This document shows, in pieces, positions 12,411 through 25,563 of a DNA stretch of 64,000 nt (position 1 is its first letter; each line of letters starts with the position of its first letter). Both the position numbers and the translations under genes were made by a program. The notes beneath the pieces are model-generated. The model made no database searches, was not told the origin of the DNA, and worked only from the letters and a program-made list of their open reading frames with translations. The DNA lies in NCBI RefSeq assembly GCF_901709675.1, contig NC_051098.1, positions 4,974,000-5,037,999 of the forward strand, read 5' to 3'. This stretch comes from Syngnathus acus (lineage: Eukaryota > Chordata > Actinopteri > Syngnathiformes > Syngnathidae).

Positions 12411-12885
12411 TAAAAAAAAAACGAATAAGCCTGTGCATATATAATATTGAAACTGCAGACCCGGAATGCAGTAAAGTAGTTAAAGTAGCTTGTACACGAT
12501 GTACCTGATCAATGAGTGTATACATGGCATTGTGTGTTATTCAGTACATTCTTGTCAATGTGTATTGATGGGACAGGACAGGATGGGAGAAACTCAGCCA
12601 CGTCCAACATGATTTGCGTGGTCTAGTGCGAGTATGCTGCAACACTTGATACACTAGTATTTTGCTCCTGCTGACAGTTACTGCAGTTTAAACTGCAACA
12701 TTAAGGAGGACAGTCAATAATTCGCACAGTGCACCACGCACACAAGCATACATGTGCAATGTGCACAGTGTAAAACAGTTCCTTTAAGTCTTGAATTGTT
12801 TCTGCTGTTAATATTTTCATTCATTTTAGTGCTTATCTACACGAAGGGTTGCTCTCTCACTCTCTCTCTCTTGCCACCTGACTGC

Positions 12886-12921
12886 GTGTGTGTGTGTGTG
12901 TCTGTGTGCGTGTGTGTGAGG
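12886..12921 (+). repeat. (TG)n microsatellite
   Basis: An imperfect TG dinucleotide run with TC and CG interruptions sits in pdgfd intron 1. It creates an artificial His-Thr-rich open frame on the minus strand. Confidence 0.9.
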
Positions 12922-14009
12922 TACATCTGGGTTAACACACATTTTTGCAAGCCCATTCTCTCTAAGGGCAAGTTGAAAGATGTTTGCGAGATGCACGTTT
13001 GCTCCGTTAGAGAGCAGATGCTTATGTTTTGACAGAAGTCCCGCTCTCTGACTCCCATCAGATGTGTGTACGTGCGTGTCAGTCCTCTGACTGCCAGCCG
13101 GTATCTGACCTATCCACCACTGGGGTCGCTTATCTCGCTGAAGGCTCAACATCAACATCCACCTGCTCCTCCTCATCTTCCATTCTACTTCTGTCTGTCA
13201 TCATTTTTCACCCTTTCCCCCTCGACATCTCACAAGCAGACTTTTACTGTCCTCCCCACCTCCCACTCCCTCCAGCAGCCTTCATACTACTGTATGTATC
13301 CTCTTCTCGTGCCGGCACTTGCAATGCTCCCATTCTCCCAGCGCTGCTCACCAACTTCTGAGAGAGTTAACGATGAGTTGAAACCAAGAAAAAGGAGGCT
13401 AATGAAGACCAGAGGAGGAAGAGATAGAGTGGAGAGAGACAGATGGAGAAATGCCTGGATCCACAAACGGCGAATGTGGGAAAATTGTGGAGAAGTGCTG
13501 ACATTCAGAGAGAGGAAGATAAAAAGCATTTGACAGAGGGAAAGAATCTCTTTCATTTGTGTCACTGTCAGAGCACCATTGTCAAAATAACAAAGACATA
13601 GCACTCACTAAGTATCGGAGGATTTGTCAAAGTCTTGCATGCTCAACACACGCATAAAACACACGGCATAAATACACAAAGTGTTTATCTCTTTCCTTCA
13701 GCAGGGGCCAATCTCCTGGGGTGTGAGTGGCTTCTGCTCTCATTTTTCTGCAGTGTCACTTCTGCCACGTGTCTCACCCTCGCTTAGCCCAGCTAGCAGA
13801 AACATGAGGGTACTATTCATTTATTTCTGCTTCGTTTTTAGCAGCCAAAGAAACCGTTTGGCTCTATTGTGCTTTTTGAGAAACCTTTTCACCTGCACAT
13901 AGTCTATTTGTAAAGATACAAATATTTGCCACTTGGTTATATATACCTCAGGTCACCATGTCTTTGACAATGCTCAGCGTAATTGTGTTCCATCTTGCGT
14001 CTTATACAG

Positions 14010-14332
14010 AACCATCCACTAATCCGGGGTTGGGTTGTGGGGCCAGCAGCTTTTGCAAGGGAGCCCAAACTTTCATTTCCCAAGCCACTGTCCAGCTATT
14101 CCGGGAGGATCCTGAAACATTCCCAGGCCAAATGGGAGAAATATCTCCAGCTTGTCCAGAGTTATTCCGCAGCCTCCTCCTGGTGGGACATGACCAGAAC
14201 ACCTCACTAGGGAGGTCAAGTCAAGTCAATCACTCCTGGTGGAGGGTCAGCAACTCTGCTTTGAGCCTCTCTCAGGGACAGTTTCTCACCCTAAAGGGAG
14301 AACCTGCGGACACCCTGGGGAGGAAACCTTGA
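14010..14332 (-). mobile_element. Degenerate non-LTR retrotransposon ORF2 C-terminus and 3' end (teleost RTE/Rex-like)
   Basis: On the minus strand the sequence decays from a very abundant fish LINE 3' end. It reads FWSCPTRRR..., matching the GEVFRACPTGRRPRGRPRTR pattern that precedes RWRDYVSRLAWERLG in intact copies, followed by a remnant of EVWASLLKLLPPRP (seen here as KVWAPLQKLLAPQP). Upstream in element orientation, the plus-strand text GAGCCTCTCTCAGGGACAG and CTAAAGGGAGAACCTGCGG matches the same element's preceding coding segment. Frameshifts and substitutions make it non-functional. It is a 5'-truncated copy inserted in pdgfd intron 1. Assignment to the RTE/Rex group rather than another LINE clade is from memory. 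Confidence 0.75.
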
Positions 14333-15344
14333 CCTCACACGAGTTTCTGTTTCTCTTTGTTAATCCAAACAGACAGCTGAGATTGTTTGCAACTGTCAAA
14401 ATCAAGTTAATACACACAAACCTTGTCTACAGTTTAATAGTAACAGCATGGCTCTCTGCTCAGCCTAAATAGCATCTGAATGGCTTCACCGGAGATCCTT
14501 TTAATTTCCCCCTGCATTCCCTTCAGAGAACCTGTTCCACCTTGCCAGAGGGCTATCAGTGTAATTAACACACCAGCTGCAACTACAGTGGCATTGTAAT
14601 GAACCCGTTAGTTTTATGAAGCAAAGCCATTTAAAATGGTTCTCCCAGCACCCTGTCGTTGGACGCATTACGGAAAAACATCATGCTTATACTTTTCATG
14701 TAGTCTGTGGTAATTTGACCCTGAAAGGATTTTGGAATCATATTGATCATTCAACGGATTATTATTATGATTATTTTATCAAGGAGGATATGGTCAATGG
14801 TAGTGCAGTGGCTCGCAAGGCTGACTTTCATGCAGGCAGCGTGGGATTAATTGGCTGATGGTGCGGTTGTACGTCTGACAGATTGGCAAGCCCATGACCT
14901 TGAACAGGATAGTTTTATGTTCTATAGTCACTGGTTGGTTCCTGTTTGTAGCATTTTGATGAACTGTCCCTCATTTCAAACTCAGGACACATTTCCTCAG
15001 GTCATCAAATCACAAATGAATTTCCTTTGCCATCTAGCCGTCCCTCTGCTGTACAATACCTTCTCCTGTTTCCAGCTTGTCTTTCATAAGCTGGTTTTAT
15101 GACCTCCTTGGCTTTGCAACTTTCCCATTCTGCGGCTCTTTCCTTATGGCCTTAATCCTCGATTTCCACATCCAATTTAGCTGCTCCACTCTGTTTTCTA
15201 CATCAGTCAGGCATTTCAGCCAAGTCTCTACTCTCCTCCTGAATTAATAAATGTCCCTTACTGCTTCACCTTTTCCCCTTATACGCAGCTCTCGCAGCAT
15301 CGGCAAGAATATGAATACGGGTGTCATGGCTAATGAATGCAATT

Positions 15345-15713
15345 AGGGATGCGCCAATACCACATTTTTGTCTATTTTAGTATTTTCATTTGATTACTTG
15401 CCAATATTGAAAAACCATTACAATGCCTTTATGTCTTGTAATTGGAGTTATCATTTGTCAACTGTGGGTCAGTTGAGACTGAAGTAGCGTTTTATCACAC
15501 TGTCTTACTTCTCTGACATGCCGCACGGCTGCGGTTTTGTGATGGAAGTGGTTGGCTTGGCCAGATCTCAGCAGCATGCAGCGGAGCACCAAGCAGACTA
15601 TGACTTGCAGACAGCTAAAAGTGATGACATCTATATTTATTGAAGTACCATATCTCCACACGGCTGACATGGCTTCTATCTCAGGTGGGTAAAGTGGTAT
15701 CGGCATCGGTGCA
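15345..15713. mobile_element. Degraded hAT-like TIR element
   Basis: The left edge begins GGGATGCGCCAATACCAC and the right edge ends GTGGTATCGGCATCGGTGCA. Read in reverse complement, the right edge is a related terminal inverted repeat. Fish genomes carry many hAT elements whose ends read like GGGATGCACCGATACC. The interior shows no transposase frame, so this would be a non-autonomous or decayed copy. Target duplications are not evident. Confidence 0.5.
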
Positions 15714-17139
15714 ATATAAAGCAAGATTGTAGGAAACAATCAAACGGGGAGAAAAGAGGCAGCCGGTTTATCTATCTTATCAGTTTAAGGAATGAACACT
15801 CAATAATAATCGCAGACTGGTTATGATGAAGAGAGTGAAATTGACACAAAATGTTATTTTGATATGTTTTGAAATCCAAATCCAAGAAAGCACGTCTTTC
15901 AACAAGGTCTAAAGAATTTCATCTTTCAGAATATCATTTGGGTCTTTCACTGCTACTTAAGATAAATTTGAGTCAGGCGATGAGGGAGTCACTTTGGGGG
16001 CAGACGACTGTATACTTTTAATCTGCGTTTTTTCTGCTATGACTCATCATCCCTTTTCATCATATCCTCCGATCAGAAGCCGATGGGTGAGCAAGGGAGA
16101 GGTACCTCACCTTTTATACTGGGTCCATTTGGCTTCCTCTGAGTTCCCTTTTTTTAATGCTGACAGGAAAGAAAAGTGAGGGGACAACTCCTCTGGCTCT
16201 TTTAACTTGGCATATCTCTTCTTAAACACCTTCCCTCTCCAACCTCTGCAATCCCTCTCTACACTATCACTGCTCTCCTTCCACCCACTACCTCCACCTG
16301 ACAGCAGCAGGAGTATCAAGCACCACCTTCCTCTGTTGCCCTTTCAAGACCTCATCACACGCTTGCCTCTGTCAGTTGCTGCACAGAAACATGCACACAC
16401 CCTCCCATCAGACCGTTCAGAAGGTTACCACCCTATTTTATTTTTGCAGGCGAGGGAGAATAAAATATTTTTGGTGGGGCTGCTTTGGCTTGTGTTATGT
16501 GTGTGGCAAGTGTTTATTAGGGGATTCCTTAGAAGGGAGATCCTGCAATTGTGTTTGCTTATGAGTGTGTCCACTTGGGAGGATGTGAAGCAGTTCAATG
16601 TCCAGTGTCTTGTGACTCACCAATTCCAATAACCTCAATGACACTCCTCCCCGCTCCCACCCTTTAGTTTCACATTGTGACATGTGGAAATGCTTTGCGG
16701 CTGCTTTTGAAACAGTGATGAATTTGACGCAAACACGTCATGGCTGTGCGATGATGCCAATCGAAAACATCCCTCAAAGCTTTCAGACATTACGCAATGG
16801 ACAATTCATCACTTTATTAAATTGTAATGAGTCAAAAAAATTAGAAGTCTTGATAGCATATGTCATGGACCTTGAGGTGAGATCATGACATTCGTTTAAA
16901 GGTCAAGAACTCATGTTCAAATTGACATTCTCTTACTCTAAGCCCTTGTAAAGCATGGCCTGCAATTCTGTTAGTGACAGAAAATGAAAAGATTTGCCAA
17001 GCAAAGGAAAATGCCGAAATCATAGCAGAGTTACAAAATAGATCCTCGAGATTGTTTTGTCAAATGCAAATATATTTCTATTAGGCGTTATGTTTGGATA
17101 CCCTTGCTCAAACATATTTTGATACTTAGAAATGTGAGT

Positions 17140-17174
17140 GGTGTGTGTGTGTGTGTATGTGTGTGTGTGTGTGC
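17140..17174 (+). repeat. (GT)n microsatellite
   Basis: A GT dinucleotide run with a single TA interruption lies in pdgfd intron 1. Confidence 0.9.
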
Positions 17175-17327
17175 ACATTATTCAAGTTCTTTGAAGTAGT
17201 CAAGGACTATGACAGCACATTCTCTGATATCACGCCAAGACAGTGCGACAGGGCACATGCTAAAGCTGCATGTTTGCACATGTGGATGTAACATACTCAG
17301 CATGTCTATGTACTGTTGAGCAATGTA

Positions 17328-17505
17328 AGTACCGTAATTTTCGGACTATAAGTCGCACCGGAGTATAAGTCGCACCAGCCATAAAATGCCCAAAAAAGTG
17401 AAAAAAAACCATATATATGTATATAAGTCGCTCCTGAGTATAAGTCGCCCCCCCACCCAAACTATGAAAAAAAACCGCGACTTATAGTCCGAAAATTACG
17501 GTACT
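17328..17505. mobile_element. TA-flanked MITE, 'ACTATAAGTCGC' family
   Basis: A 174-bp element starts TACCGTAATTTTCGGACTAT and ends with its exact reverse complement, ATAGTCCGAAAATTACGGTA. The motif TATAAGTCGC recurs internally in both halves. The TA at each edge fits TA target duplication, as used by the Tc1/mariner superfamily. There is no coding capacity, so it is a non-autonomous MITE. It belongs to a type dispersed through many fish genomes. Related ends (CCGTATTTTCCG) occur on the elements at 35685, 54092 and 57246. Confidence 0.88.
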
Positions 17506-20500
17506 ATATCAAACTATAAGAAACAACTCTTAGTACTGTGATGATCCAGTGTTGCTGTACACCTCTGAAATCTACAACAGTGATAACTTGAATTGGCTCT
17601 AATTCACCTGTGCAAGTGTCCAATTGGTGCATGATGACTAATTTTGGCCTCCTTCAGAGTAAGTCTAATGACTGGGGGTCAATGGAAATGATGTTAAAAT
17701 GATGTCTCTCCAGACTTGTTTTCCCAACAGCCAAATAACGTGGTAATTCATTCCATTAAAATGTTAGCTGTTCCCGGTCATGACCATCGGGGAAATGATT
17801 GGGCACAGACTGTCATTGTCAAACGTTCTTTGCAGCCAGCTTCATTTCTTTTACACCAGTGCTAACCCTATTTCCTTCTCCCCACGTGGCCCTTAAAAAA
17901 AGGCCACACATGCACACTACACAACGGAGTCTAACTGGTAGAACAACACTCAAACATAACTGGTTCATTCATTACCTAAGTCCCAGAAATGTATTGTTGC
18001 AAGTGAAAACGTATCCCTCGGTTTAGATTCAAGGTCAATTTACATTGACCTGACTTTTACACTTATGTGTCCTCCCCTCAGACACGTTAATTGATGGCAT
18101 AACTTTAGACCAGGCTTGTGGCTGTGTTCACCTCTTATACTAAGTTTCTTCATCTTTTTATGACCATGAGCCTGCAGTCTCATGTCCTTATATGGGCATG
18201 GTGTTAGTCATTAGGGTCAGCTTAGCTGGCACATACTTGAAGTTTACAAGGAAATTAAAAGACCTGTAGTCAACCAAAAAGAATCTTGGTCAACTTTTAG
18301 TCGTCCGAATTTTCGACCATCTGATTGGAATAAATAAATCGCCATTATCTCTAGATTAATTCAAATCCATTAGAGTGCACCGTGTGCTCTCTACTAACAC
18401 CCTCCACAACGTTGACGAGCCTCAAACTCGACAATTGCATCCGTGATGTCATGTTTCCATTTTCGTGTGATAGGAGGCTTCATATACAGACTGCTCTGAG
18501 CGAAACTGCCGCTGGAGGACCCTGTAGTCGTTTCAAAGGTGGCACTGGGATGCGCCTAAAATTAAACACAACAATAATATCGTCACTGGCCTCTTTACTA
18601 ACTAAAAATGGATAAAGCACCACTCAGTATTCTTTTTTCAAAAAGGAAACTTGAAGTCATTCTGCGAGAGCAGAATTCATCGCAGCGTCCATGCATTCAT
18701 ACATCAGTGTCGCCATATTCGTTCTCCCCGGCCTTCTTGTTTTGGTCAAAACCGAACATGACACAAATCCCTCACAGATGTTTTTCTTAAGTATGCATTT
18801 AAGAATAAGAGAGGTTTCTTTCCTTTGTGCAGATTATTTGGTTTGTTCACGAGTCTTGTGCATGCCTTTCTGTGACATTGTTTGGCACCTTATAAGAGCT
18901 CAGAGAGATGACAGGGTAAAAGCTGAAACAGATGGAAGAAGATGGGAGGATAAAGAAAGAAATGAGAACAGGGAAGATTGAAGGAAGAGGATCTGGGAAG
19001 ATGGAATGATATGCAGTCAAGCGTATACTGATAAGACAGCGCTGAGAGAGGAAAGCTACTGATAAGAAAGATGGCAGAATAGCAGAAATCAGAAAACTAT
19101 AACTGGACTTTATGAAAGACAATATTGGAAAAGAAGTTGCGTCAAGTCTGACATGACACTTCATTAGTAGAAGCTAATTTATCACCACCTTAAGCTTCAA
19201 TTACAAAGTCTAGGCCTCAATTTTGTATCTTATTATATGCAACTTGAATCAATTATTCAAAAATTTCTTTATAAAATATTGTTCTTATTCATGGAGTTCA
19301 CTTCATTTTCCGAAGGCCACCACACCCCTGACTATTATTTTGGGTTAAAGAAAATGACAAAAACAATAAAAAAAAATACAAAAAATAATAATAAACTGTC
19401 ACTGTTTAAATTGAAAATATATTTTAAAACTTTACTTGCTTATTAACTTATTTATTTGAAAGTAACTGAACACTTAAAACCACACCTCTGAGAAAAATTC
19501 TCGACAGGCGTCCACTGGGACTTGTATGATGTTGGCGGTGTCTCAGGAAAAAACCAAATGTCTCTAACAACATCATCACTGGGACTTTCCAATTCGTAGA
19601 GGAGTCAGCATAGTATCAAATACAAGCAGCATGACTTTTTGTTCTTCTTTTATTCAACTACTATTTAATATAATGCAAAATTTAATAGGACTATAGGCAA
19701 AACAAGGAATGAAAGAACATTGCTCCATAAAAGTGAAGCTCTGCCTAACACAGCAGTGCATTATAAACTATGTGGACCCTTTTGATATCAGATTAAAGCA
19801 AAACTGTATATATATTATTCCCACCATTTCACTTCCATAACAATCTAACCTAGAGGGGGAAGAGAAGATGTGGTTGAAAGCTGATATTTAACATATTTCA
19901 GCCACAGTACTTGAAGGCGTGTGAAGTAGAGGGCACAATGCTGTCTTCACATTGTTTACATTTTTAGAGCGCATTCGTCTTTCTGCTGTTGCTTGCCCTC
20001 ACACTTGTGAAATGCCTTTATGCACGAAAGTAAATTAGAAAATGTGAAAATCCGTAACTCTAGGGCTTTTCCTAATGCAGGACTAAGTGGAGAGCACCAG
20101 GTGCAGAAGCCATGCAAATGATTCCATGTTTCTTCATAAACACACCGGCGAAGGAGGTGGAACAGGCCTCGGGGATCTTGTTCAGGTTTGAATCTAAAAC
20201 AGAGGTATTTTCATGTATCCCTGCTGAAAGCAACCCTGCAGCTGTCCGTGTGCCTCCATGTCTTTAATAAAATGGACCATACACTAACTGTAGACAGGGA
20301 TGACATAAAAAACAAGCATGTGCACCTGCAGGAAGTAAGAATCAGGGAGGCAAGACCCATGAGACAGTGACAGTGTTTGTTTGAGGTGACAAATAAGCAC
20401 TTGACCTAATGTTCACGTCTTTCACGTAATTATCTGTTGATCACTAATCCTCAGTCACAACATCAGCCATTCAATCAAAGAGTCAGAGACATAGATGGAT

Positions 20501-21199
20501 TTATTGTGTTGTGTGGGCATTTGACAGAATTTCCTACATGGGGAGAATGAATGATCAAATATCTCATTGTAAATATTTTGAAATGAACGGTAAGATATAT
20601 CTCTAGATGTTTTGAACCCGTATTAGTGTACTAGTGAGCAGAATAATGGTGCCTGAAAGACAGCAGATGTTTGCATGGATGTATAGCTCAAATGCAGCCA
20701 CATAGTGTGGACCTTTTTTTGTTCCGTTAGGTCACACAATCTGTTGGAAATGCCTATCATCAATTATTATTTTCCGATCAAAAGATGGATACAAATGTAT
20801 GCCATACTTTCAAACTAATTGTCATTCGTAATACCACCAGCTAGGAAATCATAAATACTTCATCAAAGATGAAGGAAAGGGTGCCTGGCCACTTCAGGAA
20901 ACAGAGAGGTAGGCAGGGAAAGTCATTTGAGCATTTTTTTTTTTTTAATCTAAACAAAAAAAGTACCAGTATGCTCTTTGTTGTCACTGGTAAAAAAAAT
21001 AATTAAAAAAAATCAGTGCGCAAGTAGGACAATAAAGGTGCACGAGTGAAGCAACTGTGTCTCCAATTGCGGTGCCACTTTTGGCCTAGCATACCAAGGA
21101 TTTCAAATTCACTTCTGATTTTCTATATGTCAAGAACATGTTTTGCGTGATAAGCCACAGAAATAATAAGCAGAACAAAGAATAAAAAAGTGATCTTAC

Positions 21200-21320
21200 C
21201 GTCTCTCCTGAAGTTGCCCCGTATGACTTTGACCATGGAAACCTGAGCTCTCACAACTGCTCCTGCGCCCAGCAGCAATAAAAGCGCCACGCACATGTGG
21301 AAAACTACCGCTCCACTCAT
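21200..21320 (-). CDS. pdgfd: pdgfd exon 1 (start codon and signal peptide)
   Basis: The first coding exon encodes the signal peptide and start of the propeptide. Translation begins MSGAVVFHMCVALLLLLGAG; the Leu-rich core followed by AVVRA gives a likely signal-peptidase site near residue 25. The exon ends VKVIRGNFRRD, which lines up with the ALRNANLRRD stretch at the same position in human PDGF-D. The donor GACG|GTAAGA leaves phase 1, completed by exon 2. The ATG has G at -3 and is the first in-frame Met, with a hydrophobic leader immediately after it. Together exons 1-6 give 965 nt of coding sequence. The protein acts outside the cell as a latent disulfide-linked dimer. The gene is transcribed leftward, divergent from gria4. 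Confidence 0.93.
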
Positions 21321-21902
21321 GCCGACAATAAACTCGGAGGGGGGAAAAAATCAATTACTTGCCCAAATCTCCACACTCAACAGTTACCTAGACCTACAGT
21401 ACTCGCTCCAAGCATCTAAAGTGAAAGTTTCCATCCACTTGTTGACGCGTGGCGCGCGCACAAAAAACGCACAGAGACTCTTGTCCTGGTCCAAAAAGTA
21501 TTAACCTCCTCGGATGATGAAACACACAAGTCCCTTGGACTAAGTGCAGGTGGAGTGTAATATAGTTCCCGTCATGGTCACACAAGCGAGCTTAGGCGCC
21601 CGACGTCTTATCACGCCTAAAGCAGTGAATTCAGTCCAGTATCGGAGAAATATCCTGCATAGTTTACAGCGCCTTTGGAGCTTCTATCTGTCTGCACGCA
21701 ACCGGCGCGTCAAACTTCAGCCAACTCAGTCGGGGCGCGCGCACAACTACACTGTTTGCGTGTCATTGTGTTGTTGGGAGTCTGCACGGGATGTGCTGTG
21801 AGATCGGGAAGTCCTTGACACTGATGAATGACACAATTGCGTTCTATGCTCTGTCTATACATCTGAACCGTGATTTAATCAGGAATAAAAATAAAACTTT
21901 TT
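21321..21902 (-). promoter_or_regulatory. pdgfd: Likely pdgfd 5' leader and promoter-proximal region
   Basis: The sequence immediately upstream of the pdgfd start is locally richer in CpG than its surroundings. It has GACGCGTGGCGCGCGCAC near 21443-21460, GGCGCCCGACG near 21595, and GGGGCGCGCGCACAAC near 21733-21748. That fits a teleost 5' leader and promoter. No transcription start, TATA box or first-exon splice junction can be fixed from sequence alone. It ends against the TCTA microsatellite at 21911. Confidence 0.45.
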
Positions 21903-21910
21903 TTTAAATC

Positions 21911-22298
<388 letters not shown>

Positions 22299-25200
22299 CG
22301 TCTAATCAACGGGTTGCAAAATCAGCACTGTAGATCAGGTGAACTGTCTCGCACTTCTGTTGAAGACCTTCCAGGACTGTGTACACAATTTCCTCACGTT
22401 GCACTTTTAAGAGTTGTTTTGACTTCTGGAATGAACCCGCCAACTTGAGGGTTCAGCTGACAAAGCAAAATGCTCTTCCTATTACACAGCAATTGGCTAA
22501 TGAATCATGCAGCACCTTTAAGAAATTAGAACCATTTAGGGGATTAGTATATCATTAATTAATAGAGAGAGGAAATTAATTAAAAGGTAAACTGACATTT
22601 GACAAAGACACGTGGAAGAGTAACTCAAATGTCAAATGTGTGATTGTGGATAAGTTGGCTTGCCTTTCAGCAGTTATGTCAACCACAAAATTAAAACATA
22701 GAGGTTTCATCGCTATCATTGTGAGACCTGTTGTTATAAATAACAAGCACGGGAAAGTGAGACACCTCCGAACATTTACGATTAAGGATTTCTAATTATC
22801 ATCATCATCATCGTAAATAATCAAAAGCAATTATAATGTGTCAAGACTTTGAAGATGGAAGCCTCATTGGTAGAAAGTACTCAAATATTGGTGACACTTA
22901 GCAATTAAATTTAAACTTAATTCTTCGCAGTAGATGCGATGAATTGGTTAGTGACTGAATTCCTACCTACTTATACTACCTGTTTGTACTGAGAGGTGTT
23001 TCTAAATTTTTTAACTTGAAAGACTTTAAACCAGGGAGGGTAACTTTAAATCATATAATTTTGCATATGATTTTTATTTTAATTTATTTACATTTATTTA
23101 TTTATTTATTTTAAATATGGAGGCAAGGTATGCTGTATATATCTCCTTTGAAAAATAGCATGCATGCAAACAGAAATGGATTAGGTTGCACAAATGTTTG
23201 GGGGATGTGGCTTGGGCTTGTTTTGATATTTATATTCAGGAGTGAATGCTTGAGGTTTATAAGTGACCCAAATTCCATCAAGCTACAGAAGTATTCTATT
23301 TGAAGGAAAGAACAGCAATGGGTTGTATAATTATTTCATACACTCACTGGACATATTTGCAAAATTCAATGAGATACAATAACTTTATATTAAAAATCTA
23401 TGTGTAGAAAAATAATTACAGTTACCTTACTTAGCTACATGAGCAAATAAAACTTCCTGCGCTTCTCTCAAAATTTTTACCCTCCTGCAAACATATTGTT
23501 GAATCAATACCTCCACACACTTGCAACGTTGATCTGCACAAGTGACACAATGATAAGAAGATTGAACTACTTTTGACAATTTCAATTCTGAACTGAGAAA
23601 TGACTGTAGGTAGGGGGGAAATACGATAGCTTCAATAAAAACATTTTTTTTCTTTATAACATTCATGATGTGCTACATACAGTCGGTGAAACAGCAAAAG
23701 CTGCAAGATTTATATGGAACCTGATAAAAGGCTTTCATGTAGAATGCAACTTTTCTCTTCCAGAACACTCTACACCTCTTGAGATACATTTAATGTGTTA
23801 AAAAGATACTCCAGTGTGCTAAGGGGGAACAATTTTGAGGCGCTGGTGAGCTGAATAAGAGATGGCATACGAGTACTGTGATAAGAGGAGAAGTGGCTTT
23901 GAAGGTCAAACGCATTCATAAGATATTGGTAACATGCAGGTATTGGGTGACTACAACTGATAAAGTCATTCAAATGTGGGGATGTTTTTCAGGCATTGTC
24001 ATAAAACTCCTGCTGGTATTTTATTAAAAAAGCTTAAATCTCAAATTCCTGTGGAGAAACAAACCAACATGAGGTGCAAGAACTCATTTTGTGCCTTTTC
24101 GGCACAAAATAAAACCCCAACTCACTCAAAATTCTATTATTATTGAGGTAATATGTTTGTTCCGCATATCATTTCGAATCCGCCAAAAATGATTAGGCCT
24201 ACTCATGTTGTAGTGTAGATAATAAGACCGGCTATAGTAAGAGCAACTAAACCATGTCAGCCCTCTAGTGGTGAATAGTGATATTACAACTAAAAACTAT
24301 AGTTTATGCATAGTTGCAGTTCACTGATTTTCTTTCTTTTTTTTAATCTTTTCCAATGTTTTGGGGTTTCCTGTTTTATCATTTCTTTTAAACATTTACA
24401 CGTATCCCCCATTTTTTGTGGAAATCGTATAACGCCAGTTGTCTTGCCTATGCCTGATACCATACTGCAATTATTTTTGGTGTTGTTTTGTCATCAAATT
24501 CTGGGCAAGATTTTGCCAGATGTCATTGATTTTTGTGTGTCCTTACAGTTGGTCAAAGTTGGTGTGTATGGCTGTGATTCCTATTTGCGAGTTGCACTGA
24601 TAAATCGTGTTATTCTCAGTGGTCCATATTTGTGCTTGGTGATGGTAAATACTTAACAGGGAGGATGCTCAAGGTGCTGTTTGAGCAGCCACGTGCAGCA
24701 AGAAGATGATGATCTCCTATTCTTGTGCCTGGGTGGGATGCTTGAGGGCTTGTTCCATCTGTGCTTTAACATGAGGGGACTTTCCTCTGTAGGACACATG
24801 TATCTGTGTCTCACAATGCAAGTAATGATGCTTGAAATTCTTCCAAGGCTGGCTTCATGCACTGTGCTTGTATGAAATTGTAAAGGAGATTGTGCAGGTA
24901 TGTGTTTGTGTCCTGGCATATTTTGCATGAATTAAATGTGTGTCATATGTGACAGTATCACATGACACGTGGAACACTATTCTCACAAGACAACATTCAT
25001 ACAGCATATTTCACTCTTTGCAGATAATTATTGCATGCATTAGCTACCCTCACTGTTTAACAGACATCCATAATGAATATCAGTAGTACACAAACACCTA
25101 AACATGAGCCATCCACAAATCACATGAACTGCACACAATACAGACACACAAGCATGTACGATACACGTGAACAAACTAATCGGTACTCGTAAGATGAACT

Positions 25201-25454
25201 CTCTGGCAGAGCTGATGAGAATTAACTGCATTAGCTCCTTATTATCGAGCATAGAGTAGTCACACAATGTGAAGTAAAATCCTTTGTGACCACAAGAACA
25301 TTAAAGCAGTCTATTTAATGACCTTTTTAATACAATCTTCAAACTGGCACATTTGCATATGAGAATGAAATAATTTAGTTACTGCAAATTAATATAATTC
25401 TCTTGTATTAGTGTTTGTGGCTTGATGTCTCGTGCTTGATTTTAGGGCGTTTAG
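22299..25454. other. Intergenic, no gene seen
   Basis: This is AT-rich intergenic sequence. At 23066-23128 there is a diverged copy of the spacer module of the neighbouring TCTA array, without the TCTA expansion. Otherwise I see no recognisable coding segment or transposon. Confidence 0.65.
23066..23128 (+). repeat. Unexpanded relative of the TCTA-array spacer module
   Basis: The stretch reads GATTTTTATTTTAATTTATT, then TACAT, then TTTATTTATTTATTTATTTT, then AAATATGGAGGCA. The parts correspond in order to both flanks of the TCTA blocks at 21999-22196, but the short middle run is TTTA instead of a long TCTA array. Confidence 0.7.
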
Positions 25455-25563
25455 TTTGACGGGTGATAACAAGGGGAGAACATGCAAACTCCACACAAGA
25501 AGGCTATAGCTGAACTTCGAAGCCCTGTGAAGCAGACATGCTAACCACTACCGCGCCGTACCG
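25455..25563 (-). mobile_element. Fish retroposon fragment with tRNA-like head
   Basis: The plus strand holds GGGGAGAACATGCAAACTCC and, further right, GCTAACCACTACCGCGCCG. Read on the minus strand this becomes CGGCGCGGTAGTGGTTAGC, a tRNA-derived SINE-type head, followed by the widespread GGAGTTTGCATGTTCTCCCC motif. Such composite sequences are abundant in teleosts. It is a truncated copy. Confidence 0.65.

Larger units (their letters stand above)
7341..14009 (-). other. pdgfd: pdgfd intron 1, 3' part
   Basis: This is the acceptor-proximal half of the 13.9-kb first intron. It is mostly AT-rich unique-looking sequence. It contains GT-rich microsatellite stretches near 10360-10400, 11554-11575 and 12886-12921, an AT-only run near 8510-8555, and a possible LINE tail at 12353-12408. 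A stretch at 9798-9860 beginning GGGCCTGATTCACTAAGA resembles a dispersed fish repeat I recall only loosely. No exon is supported. Confidence 0.7.
14333..21199 (-). other. pdgfd: pdgfd intron 1, 5' part
   Basis: This is the donor-proximal half of the first intron, with donor GACG|GTAAGA at its right end. It holds the hAT-like remnant at 15345-15713, a GT microsatellite at 17140-17174, the MITE at 17328-17505, purine-rich sequence near 18895-19000, and a segment at 18255-18330 with short inverted GTCAACCA and TGGTCAAC motifs that may be another old transposon end. No exon is supported. Confidence 0.7.

Noticed and set aside
13958-14332. 124-codon plus-strand open frame
   Set aside because: It is the antisense of a decayed LINE C-terminus, which explains its length.
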